15,687 nucleotides of DNA from CADEED01 sp046733635 (GTDB taxonomy: Bacteria; Pseudomonadota; Gammaproteobacteria; Steroidobacterales; Steroidobacteraceae). Made by a program: the position numbers and the translations under genes. Shown here one piece after another: positions 1 through 8,200 of this stretch. Positions within the stretch are counted from its first letter, which is position 1. The number at the start of each line of letters is the position of its first letter. Under the pieces are notes generated by a model. That model saw only the letters and a list, made by a program, of their open reading frames with translations. It was not told the DNA's origin and searched no databases. The stretch lies in NCBI GenBank assembly GCA_046733635.1, contig JBKPPO010000005.1, positions 1 through 15,687 of the forward strand, given 5' to 3'.

Positions 1-953
1 ACCGCATTGCGGTCCTGCGCGGCGACAACATCAAGGATCCGAACGATCTCAAACCCCCGCACTGGGTCATGACCAACGGCGGGCGCTGCATGGTTTTCTC
101 TTCCAACGTGCTCATGCGCGAGACGGTGGGCGATTTCGCGAAGGCGCTCAAGGAGTTCGCGCCCACACTGATGTGCGCGTATCCGACTTCGCTCGAATGC
201 CTGTGCAGGCTGCTGCAACAGCAGGAGCTGCACGTGCAGATCCCGCACGTGCTCACCTCGTCCGAAGTCCTGAAGCGCGAAGCGTGGACGCTGGCCCGCG
301 AGACCCTGGGCTGCAATCTGGCCGACTACTATGGCCAGGCGGAGCGCGTGGCTTTCGCCTATGCCTTCGAGCCGCGCCAGTACCGCTTCCTGCCCTTTTA
401 CGGTCACGTGGAGCTGCGCCCATTCACGTCGGATGGGCTCACCGATCCCGGCAAGGGGAATCTCTACGAGATCATCGGCACCACGTTCTGGAACGAACTC
501 ATGCCGCTCGTTCGGTATCGCACCGGCGATCTGGTGCGCCTGCCCGAAGAATATGGTCCCCGCGAGATCGAGGAAGTGACGCTGGGCTTGCGCTCCTTCA
601 GCGGTGTTCTGGGACGGGAACAGGAGATCCTCGTGTGTCCGAAAGGCGTGCGCCTCACGGGCATCGATCACATCCCGCGTGACGTCGCCAACATCCTTCG
701 CATCCAGGTCATCCAGGAAGGGCTCGACGACGTGCGCATTCTCGTGCTCCCCGCCGCGGGTTACAGCGAAAGCGATGCGGCGCAGCTCCTGCAGAATGCG
801 CGCGCCAAGGTGCCCAATACGATGCGGCTGCGCATCGAGACGGCGCAGTGGCTCGAACGCACTCCGCGCGGCAAGACGCCACTGGTCATCCATCGCAAAC
901 CCGTGCAGGAGCAATTGCGCCGGCAGGGCATCGAACCCTCCATCACCCGCTGA
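1..953 (+). CDS. CapK/PaaK-like adenylate-forming protein, 5' end outside window
   Basis: The reading frame is open from the first complete codon at position 3 to the TGA at 951-953, so about 316 residues of the C-terminal part are visible. The ATG at 69 is internal, because the frame continues upstream without a stop. The motifs fit the phenylacetate-CoA ligase/CapK branch of the adenylate-forming superfamily: YYGQAER (nt 327-347, the A5-like adenylate-binding motif), YRTGD (nt 516-530, A7-like, Asp binding the ribose), and a C-terminal RTPRGKTPLV stretch whose Lys (nt 873-875) matches the catalytic lysine of the mobile domain. Family members activate a carboxylate with ATP. CapK-type members sit in capsule and exopolysaccharide clusters, and their substrate is usually unknown. 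The heparinase-like gene follows after 15 nt, which implies one transcript. A true phenylacetate-CoA ligase is less likely, because no phenylacetate catabolic genes are near. Confidence 0.85.
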   Translation, partial: RIAVLRGDNIKDPNDLKPPHWVMTNGGRCMVFSSNVLMRETVGDFAKALKEFAPTLMCAYPTSLECLCRLLQQQELHVQIPHVLTSSEVLKREAWTLARETLGCNLADYYGQAERVAFAYAFEPRQYRFLPFYGHVELRPFTSDGLTDPGKGNLYEIIGTTFWNELMPLVRYRTGDLVRLPEEYGPREIEEVTLGLRSFSGVLGREQEILVCPKGVRLTGIDHIPRDVANILRIQVIQEGLDDVRILVLPAAGYSESDAAQLLQNARAKVPNTMRLRIETAQWLERTPRGKTPLVIHRKPVQEQLRRQGIEPSITR

Positions 954-968
954 GCCTCCCGCTGACGC

Positions 969-2963
969 ATGCAACAACCTGGTTGGTATCTACGCAGACT
1001 CCGGGGTATGTCCGGCGCCGAGGTGGCACACCGCCTCGCGCGACGCATCCGCACGATTTCTGAAAACTTCTCGGCGGCCGATGCGCCCGATTACGATCGC
1101 GACGCACGCGATCTCCGTTTCCTGCCGCCGTTCATCTCGCCCACGCCCCAGCCCGTGACGGCCGCGGCCGAGCGCGTGCTCGCCGGACGCTATTCGTTCT
1201 TCGATCTCGAAGACTGCGAACTCGGTGAACCTCCGCAATGGAACCGCGATCCGCTGACGCGGCGTGAGGCCGGCACGGCGCGCGCCAGCTCCATCGACTA
1301 TCGCGATGAGCGCGTCGTCGGCAACATCAAATACCTCTGGGAACCGAATCGTCATCTGCATCTGCCGCTGCTCGCGCAGGCGCATGCGCTCACGGGTGAT
1401 GCGCGGTACGCGGCCGCCATCCAGAAGCAGATCGATTCCTGGATCGAGCAATGCCCGGTGGGCCGCGGCCCCAACTGGGTGAGCCCGCTCGAACTCGGCA
1501 TCCGCCTCATCAACTGGAGCCTCACCTGGCAATTGCTTGGCGGCTTCCGCGCGCGCCTGTTCAGCACGCCCGAAGGCGAAGCCTTCCGGGACCGCTGGCT
1601 CGCGTCGGTGTATCAGCAGGTCCGCGTGATCCAGGCGAATCTCTCGCGCTTCTCGTCGGCCAACAATCACCTGATCGGCGAAGCCGCCGGTGTGTACGTG
1701 GCCGCCTCGACGTGGCCACTGTGGCCGCAGATGGGCGAGTGGGGCGAGCGCTGCCGCAAGGTGCTCGAAGAAGAATGCCTGCGCCAGAATGCGCCCGACG
1801 GCGGCAATCGCGAGCAGGCGTTCGCGTACCAGACCTTCGTGCTCGACTTCCTCCTGCTTGCCGGATTGGCGGCCCGTGCGCGGGGAGAGGATTTCTCGCC
1901 GCTGTACTGGCGCCGCATCGAGCTCATGATCGACTTCCTCGCCTCGATGACCGACGTGGCGGGCCGCCTGCCCATGGTGGGCGACGCGGATGACGGCCTC
2001 GTGGTGAACCTGGCGCACGAGCCCGGCTTCTCCACGCATGCGTCGCTGATCGCGACGGGTGCGGTGTTGTTCAATCGCTCGGACCTCGCGGCGAAGGCAG
2101 GCGCGCTCGATGGCAAGACCGCGACGCTGCTGGGCGTCGAGGCCGTGCGCCGGCTCGCGCAGCTCAAGGTTCGCGGCCGCGGCCGGTTCCGGCCGCGTCA
2201 GCAGTTCGCCGAGTCGGGGTACTATCTACTGGGTTCAGGCTTCGACACGCCCGATGAGGTGAGGCTGCTCGCGGACGCGGGTCCGCTGGGATATCTCAGC
2301 ATCGCGGCGCATGGTCACGCCGACGCGCTCTCGTTCGTGCTCAACATCGGCGACAAGGAGATCCTCGTCGATCCCGGCACCTACGCGTATCACACGGATC
2401 CGGCTTGGCGCCGCTACTTCCGCAGCACGCGCGCGCACAACACCGTGGGCATCGACAACGAAGATCAATCCGTCCAGGCCGGCAACTTCATGTGGAGCGA
2501 TCACGCGAAAGCGCGCTGCATCGAGTTCGAGACCGGCGCCGATGTGCAGCGCTTCGTGGGTGAGCACCACGGCTACGCGCGGCTGGCGGATCCTGTGGTG
2601 CACCGGCGCGAGATCATGTTCGATTCCCGCAGGCAGATCATCGAGGTGACGGACATCCTGCGGTGCGATGGCACGCATGACGCCCGCCGGACCTGGCATT
2701 TCGCCGAAGATTGTCATGTCGAGCGCACGGGTCCCGGACTCAAGGTATCTTCCGGCAACACGCAGGTGTGGCTGGAACCGCTGGACGAGCTCATGGAAGT
2801 GCACGTACATCGCGCAGGCACGGCGGAACAGGGCGGATGGATCTCGCGCCGCTTCGGCCGCAAGGAGCCCTGCACCACGGTGCATTGGCATTCCCGCATC
2901 ACCGGGCAGACGGTGCTTCGCACCCGCATCAGCTGGAACCGAACGCGTGGCCTTGGCCTCTGA
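969..2963 (+). CDS. heparinase II/III family polysaccharide lyase
   Basis: The gene encodes 664 residues, within the usual 550-750 range. The N-terminal half is an alpha/alpha toroid, with NNHLIGE at residues 232-238 and a Tyr-containing NREQAFAYQTF segment at 280-290. The C-terminal half is the heparinase II/III beta-sandwich, marked by HGHADALSF (448-456), DPGTYAYH (468-475) and RSTRAHNT (485-492). In known PL12/PL15/PL17-type lyases, the Asn, His and Tyr in such motifs carry out beta-elimination on uronic-acid polysaccharides. No signal peptide is visible: the N-terminus reads MQQPGWYLRR, as in the lyase-like proteins of exopolysaccharide clusters, so the protein may act in the cytoplasm or leave by another route. 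The start is the first ATG after the upstream stop; its ribosome site is weak, which suggests translational coupling. The substrate cannot be read from sequence; heparin itself is improbable. Confidence 0.9.
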   Translation: MQQPGWYLRRLRGMSGAEVAHRLARRIRTISENFSAADAPDYDRDARDLRFLPPFISPTPQPVTAAAERVLAGRYSFFDLEDCELGEPPQWNRDPLTRREAGTARASSIDYRDERVVGNIKYLWEPNRHLHLPLLAQAHALTGDARYAAAIQKQIDSWIEQCPVGRGPNWVSPLELGIRLINWSLTWQLLGGFRARLFSTPEGEAFRDRWLASVYQQVRVIQANLSRFSSANNHLIGEAAGVYVAASTWPLWPQMGEWGERCRKVLEEECLRQNAPDGGNREQAFAYQTFVLDFLLLAGLAARARGEDFSPLYWRRIELMIDFLASMTDVAGRLPMVGDADDGLVVNLAHEPGFSTHASLIATGAVLFNRSDLAAKAGALDGKTATLLGVEAVRRLAQLKVRGRGRFRPRQQFAESGYYLLGSGFDTPDEVRLLADAGPLGYLSIAAHGHADALSFVLNIGDKEILVDPGTYAYHTDPAWRRYFRSTRAHNTVGIDNEDQSVQAGNFMWSDHAKARCIEFETGADVQRFVGEHHGYARLADPVVHRREIMFDSRRQIIEVTDILRCDGTHDARRTWHFAEDCHVERTGPGLKVSSGNTQVWLEPLDELMEVHVHRAGTAEQGGWISRRFGRKEPCTTVHWHSRITGQTVLRTRISWNRTRGLGL

Positions 2964-5112
2964 ACCCGCCATCTCCGAAGTCTCGCTGCACCAGGTGATC
3001 ACCACCGACGTGCCGAGCGGAGAGCGGACGCATGTGTTGCGTCACGACGATTGCTTCGGGCTGTTCAACGAGATCGGCGACATCGACGCCGATGCGCGCA
3101 GCGAGTCCGGTCTGTATCGCGCAGGTGTCCGGCATCTATCGCGGCTCACGATGACGATCGCGGGTCAGCGGCCGCTGCTGCTCGCGGCCACGCCGCGCGA
3201 AGACAACGTGCTGCTGGCCGTGAACCTCACCAACGCCGACGTGCGCGGCGAAGCCGGCCGCGTCATCCTGCCGCGCGGCACGTTGTACATCACGCGCTCG
3301 CGGTACATCTGGAACGGCGTCTGCCATGAGCTCATCCGCGTCCGGAATTTCGCGCTGAGCACGGTTTCCGTCGAGCTCGCGATCCGTTTCTATTCGGACT
3401 TCGAGAACATCGTCGACGTGCGCGCCCAGCAGCGCATGGATGGCGCGCGCAAACGCTTCGAACGCGTCGAGCGCGATTCCGTGACGCAGAGCTGTCTCGG
3501 CGCCGATGACGTGATGCGCGAGACGGTGGTGGACTGCCATACCGCACCCGAATCCATTTCAGGTGACAGCCTCAAGTACCGTTTGCAGATCGGCAGCCGC
3601 GGCGAGAAGACCATTTCGCTGGCGTTCGGCTGCTCGGCCGCCAATCGCCCGGTGCAGATATCGACGTTCACGCGATCGCTCGCGGCGGCCGAAGAACTGG
3701 CGCGCCGGGAAGGCCGGCCGCCGGCGCAGGTGCATTCCTCGGATACGCATTTCAACTCGTGGATCCGCCGCGCCGGCGCCGATCTCGGCATGATGCTCAC
3801 GGCGACGCCGCAAGGCCGCGTGCCCGCTGCCGGCTTGCCCTGGCTGGATGCGCCGTTCGGCCGCGACGCCATCGTGACGGCGATGCAGACGTTATGGGTG
3901 TGGCCGGACATCGCGCGCAATGTCTTGCGTTATCTCGCAGCCACGCAGGCAGCGGACAGCACGCCCGGCAATGGCGCCGAGGCGGGCAAGATCCTCAACG
4001 AGGCGCGTGGCGGTTCGCAGCAGCCGGACTATCACGGCGTCGACACGACGCCGCTGTTCGTGATGCTGGCCGGCGCGTATTTCACGCGCACGGCGGATCT
4101 CAACTTCATGGCCGAGTTGTGGCCGGCCATCAATTCCGCGCTCCGGTGGATCGACGTCTACGGCGACGTGGACGGCGACGGCTTCATCGAGACACGACCG
4201 CGAGCGGGGTCGATCGGCGGCGACAAGTCCCACCATGGCTGGAAGAGTTCGGCCGACGCGGTGTTCCACGAGGATGGCCGCCTGGCCACCGGTCCGCTGG
4301 CGCTGTGCGAGCTGCAGGGTTACGTGTACGGGGCGCGTCTGGGTGCGGCCCGCATCGCGCGATCTCTGGGCGAGATTCCGCGCGCCATCGCACTCGTCGA
4401 AGCCGCGCAGGCGCTTCAGCACCGCTTCAACACGACCTACTGGTGCTCCGAGATCGAAACCTATGCACTTGCACTGGATGGCGAGAAGAAGCCCTGCCGC
4501 GTGCGCAGCTCGAACGCGGGGCAGTGCCTGTTCACGGGCATTGCGCATGCGGAACGCGCGCGCCAGATCATCGCGGGCCTGGGCGACGAACACTTCTTCT
4601 CGGGGTGGGGCGTACGAACCGTCGCGGAGAGCGAACTGCGCTACAACCCGATGTCGTATCACAACGGATCCGTCTGGCCGCAGGACAACGCGTTGATCGC
4701 GGCGGGCGCGGCGCGTTACGACGACAAGGCGTTCGCATTGCGAATACTGAACGCGCAATACGAGGCGGCCCGCCATTTCGACCTGCTGCGTTTGCCGGAG
4801 CTGTTCTGCGGCTTCAAGCGGCGCGGCCGCGAGGCGCCGCTGCACTTTCCCGTGGCCTGCTCACCGCAATCGGGGTCGGCGGGCGCGGCATTCCTGCTGC
4901 TGCAGAGCGTGCTCGGCATCGGCATCGACGCGCTGGACCGTCAGATCGTGCTGTCGCACCCCGTGGTGCCGGATGGCTTCAACGAGATCGCCGTGCGCAA
5001 CCTGGCCGTGGCGGACGCCTCGGTCGACTTCACCGTGCGCCGGCATGGTGGCTCGGTGAGCGTCAGCGTCGAGCGGCGCGAAGGAAAGATCGATCTCGTC
5101 ATCCGAAGCTGA
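2947..5112 (+). CDS. amylo-alpha-1,6-glucosidase / glycogen debranching-type glycosidase
   Basis: A GTG start at 2947 gives 721 residues and a 17-nt overlap with the end of the lyase gene. The frame is open further upstream, but that part lies inside the lyase and is unlikely to be used. Residues of about 10-220 look like the beta-rich N-terminal domain of bacterial glycogen-debranching-type proteins (GDE_N_bis). From about residue 280 the protein is an (alpha/alpha)6 glycosidase: GRDAIVTAMQT at 305, YHGVDTTPLF at 362, DVDGDGFIE at 407, an HGWKSSADA...CELQGYVYGA block, and NPMSYHNGSVWPQDNALIAAG-like residues from 567, with the conserved WPQD. Family members hydrolyse alpha-1,6 branch glucose or related alpha-glucosides. 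No glycogen synthase, branching enzyme or phosphorylase is near. Its partner here is a lyase, so a branched exopolysaccharide is as likely a substrate as glycogen. GTG codons at 2995 and 3010 are alternative starts. Confidence 0.85.
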   Translation: MALASEPAISEVSLHQVITTDVPSGERTHVLRHDDCFGLFNEIGDIDADARSESGLYRAGVRHLSRLTMTIAGQRPLLLAATPREDNVLLAVNLTNADVRGEAGRVILPRGTLYITRSRYIWNGVCHELIRVRNFALSTVSVELAIRFYSDFENIVDVRAQQRMDGARKRFERVERDSVTQSCLGADDVMRETVVDCHTAPESISGDSLKYRLQIGSRGEKTISLAFGCSAANRPVQISTFTRSLAAAEELARREGRPPAQVHSSDTHFNSWIRRAGADLGMMLTATPQGRVPAAGLPWLDAPFGRDAIVTAMQTLWVWPDIARNVLRYLAATQAADSTPGNGAEAGKILNEARGGSQQPDYHGVDTTPLFVMLAGAYFTRTADLNFMAELWPAINSALRWIDVYGDVDGDGFIETRPRAGSIGGDKSHHGWKSSADAVFHEDGRLATGPLALCELQGYVYGARLGAARIARSLGEIPRAIALVEAAQALQHRFNTTYWCSEIETYALALDGEKKPCRVRSSNAGQCLFTGIAHAERARQIIAGLGDEHFFSGWGVRTVAESELRYNPMSYHNGSVWPQDNALIAAGAARYDDKAFALRILNAQYEAARHFDLLRLPELFCGFKRRGREAPLHFPVACSPQSGSAGAAFLLLQSVLGIGIDALDRQIVLSHPVVPDGFNEIAVRNLAVADASVDFTVRRHGGSVSVSVERREGKIDLVIRS

Positions 5113-5243
5113 GCGGATTCGCGATTTCCCGACGTCGTCCCCGCAGAGTCAGTTTGTAAGACAAGCCCTACGGAAGTGCGCGGAGCAGTCTGGGGAGGGC
5201 GGCATTTAGACTCTGACGCACTCGCAGGAACTCCGGACGGCTC
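5113..5243 (+). promoter_or_regulatory. probable promoter region of the kinase operon
   Basis: This 131-bp spacer separates the polysaccharide genes from the kinase genes. It contains TAGACT at 5207-5212, a 4/6 match to a sigma70 -10 box, 31 nt before the kinase ATG. The longer motif TTAGACTC (5206-5213) recurs at 13487-13494, also just upstream of a gene. No good -35 box is visible at 16-18 nt. A 7-bp inverted repeat, CAGAGTC (5144-5150) and GACTCTG (5209-5215), brackets the region and covers the -10, so it could be an operator or chance. AGGA at 5226-5229 is the nearest ribosome-site candidate but is far (14 nt) from the ATG. Confidence 0.4.
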
Positions 5244-8200
5244 ATGGAAATTTCCGCTCGCGGTGCTCGCGCGTCGACGCGCCGCCGCACGCCCCAGGTC
5301 AAGCCCAAAAATGGCGCCAAACTAGCTGATGGCGGCAATGGCGACAGCCATGGGTCCGCGTCCGACGCCGATCTCAGAAAATTGCTGCGGGCCTTGCAGG
5401 CCGTCAGAGACGGCGATTTCTCCGCGCGTCTGGCCCCGGATCAAACCGGCCTTCCGGGGAAGATAGCCGACACCTTCAACGAGATGGTCAGCGCCAACGA
5501 GCGCATGGCCAAGGAGCTCGAGCGCGTCGGCCAGATGGTCGGCAAGGAAGGCCGCACCCGGATCCGCGTGGCCAGTGAGCGCCGCAGCGGCGCCTGGGGC
5601 GCGATGGAGTCTTCGGTCAACACGCTCATCGACGACTTGTTGTGGCCCACGGCCGAGGTGACGCGAACCATTACCGCAGTCGCCAAGGGCGACCTCTCGC
5701 AAAGCATGCGACTGGAGGCTGACGGCCGCCCGCTCAAGGGCGAGTTCCTGCGCTCGGCCAACGTGGTCAACGAGATGATCGCGCAGATGAGCGGCTTCAC
5801 TTCGGAAGTGACGCGCGTGGCGCGCGAGGTCGGTACGGAAGGCAAGCTCGGTGGTCAGGCGCAGGTGCAAGGCGCGAGCGGTGTGTGGCGAGATCTCACC
5901 GACAACGTGAACTCCATGGCGTCGAACCTCACGGGCCAGGTCCGCAACATCTCGGAAGTGACGATCGCCGTCGCCAACGGCGACCTCTCGCGCAAGATCA
6001 CGGTGGACGTGCGCGGCGAAATCCTGCAGCTCAAGGAAGCCATCAACACGATGGTGGACCAGCTCCGTTCGTTCGCCTCCGAAGTGACGCGCGTGGCGCG
6101 CGAAGTCGGTACCGAAGGCAAGCTTGGCGGCCAGGCCATCGTGCCCGGCGTGGCCGGCACCTGGAAGGACCTCACGGACAACGTGAACTCGATGGCCGCC
6201 AATCTCACCGGCCAGGTCCGCAACATCGCCGAAGTGACGACTGCCGTGGCCTCGGGCGACTTGTCGAGAAAGATCACCGTCGACGTGCGCGGCGAGATCC
6301 TGCAGCTCAAGGAAACCATCAACACGATGGTGGACCAGCTTCGTTCGTTCGCCTCCGAAGTGACGCGCGTGGCGCGCGAAGTCGGTACCGAAGGCAAACT
6401 CGGTGGTCAGGCGAGCGTGCCGGGCGTCGCCGGCACGTGGAAAGATCTCACGGACAACGTGAACTCCATGGCCGCGAACCTCACGGGCCAGGTGCGCAAC
6501 ATCGCCGAAGTGACCATCGCCGTGGCGAGCGGCGACTTGTCACGCAAGATCACGGTGGACGTGCGCGGGGAGATTCTGCAGCTCAAGGAAACCATCAATA
6601 CGATGGTGGACCAGCTCCGTTCGTTCGCCTCCGAAGTGACGCGCGTGGCGCGCGAAGTCGGTACGGAAGGCAAGCTCGGTGGTCAGGCGCTGGTGCCGGG
6701 CGTCGCGGGCACGTGGAAGGATCTCACGGACAACGTGAACTCCATGGCCGCGAACCTCACGGGCCAGGTCCGCAACATCGCCGAAGTGACCACCGCGGTG
6801 GCCACGGGCGACTTGTCGAGAAAGATCACCGTCGACGTGCGCGGCGAAATCCTGCAGCTCAAGGAAGCCATCAACACGATGGTGGACCAGCTCCGTTCGT
6901 TCGCCTCCGAAGTGACGCGCGTGGCGCGCGAAGTCGGCTCGGAAGGCAAGCTCGGTGGCCAGGCCGAGGTGCAGGGTGTGTCGGGCGTGTGGAAGGACCT
7001 CACGGACAACGTGAATTCCATGGCGTCCAACCTGACCAACCAGGTGCGCAACATCGCCGAAGTGACCACCGCCGTGGCGCGCGGTGACCTCTCGCGCAAG
7101 ATCACGGTGGACGTGCGCGGCGAGATCCTGCTGCTCAAGGAAACCATCAACACCATGGTGGACCAGCTCAACGGCTTCGCCGCCGAAGTGACGCGCGTGG
7201 CGCGCGAGGTCGGCACCGAGGGCAAGCTGGGTGGCCAGGCTACCGTGACCGGCGTCGCCGGCACGTGGAAGGATCTCACCGACTCCGTGAACGCCATGGC
7301 CACGAACCTCACGGGCCAGGTGCGCAACATCGCCGAAGTGACCACGGCCGTGGCGCGCGGCGACCTCTCGCGCAAGATCACCGTGGAAGTGCGCGGCGAG
7401 ATCCTGCAGCTCAAGGAAACCATCAACACGATGGTGGACCAGCTCAACTCCTTCGCGGCCGAAGTGACGCGCGTGGCGCGCGAGGTCGGCACCGAAGGCA
7501 AGCTCGGCGGCCAGGCGAACGTGCGCGACGTGTCCGGTGTGTGGAAAGAACTCACCGAGAACGTGAACGTGATGGCCAACAACCTCACGGAGCAGGTGCG
7601 CGGCATCGTGAAGGTAGTGACCGCGGTCGCCAACGGCGACCTTCGCCAGCGACTCACCGTGGAATCCAAGGGTGAGGTCGCCGCGCTCGGCGACACCATC
7701 AACTCCATGACGACCACGCTCGCGATCTTCGCCGACCAGGTGACCTCCGTGGCGCGCGAGGTCGGCGTCGAAGGCCGCCTCGGCGGTCAGGCGCACGTGG
7801 CCGGCGCGTCGGGCACGTGGAAGGATCTCGTGGCCAACGTGAACATGCTGGCGGCCAACCTGACGACCCAGGTGCGCGCCATCGCGGAAGTGGCCACGGC
7901 CGTGACCAAGGGCGACCTCACGCGTTCGATCCAGGTCGAAGCGCGCGGTGAAGTGTCCGAGCTCAAGGACAACATCAACGCGATGATCCACAACCTCCGT
8001 CACACGACGGAGCGCAACACCGAGCAAGACTGGCTCAAGACCAACCTCGCGAAGTTCTCGCGCATGATGCAGGGCCAGCGCGATCTCGTGACGCTGGGCA
8101 ATACGCTGCTCGCGGAGTTCGCGCCGCTCGTGAACGCCCACCAGGGCGTGATCTACATCGTCGACTACGAAGACGGTCAGCGTTACCTCAAGCAGCTCGC

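Noticed and set aside
3892..4845. Long - strand and alternate-frame open stretches over the debranching gene (and similar ones at 990-2039 and 10673-11794)
   Set aside because: They lie opposite or out of frame with domain-supported genes and have low-complexity, Arg-rich or His-rich products typical of shadows in GC-rich DNA.
5190..5210. Sigma54 promoter before the large kinase (TGGGGAGGGCGGCATTT)
   Set aside because: The GG and GC elements are 8 nt apart instead of 10, and the -12 region does not match TTGCT.
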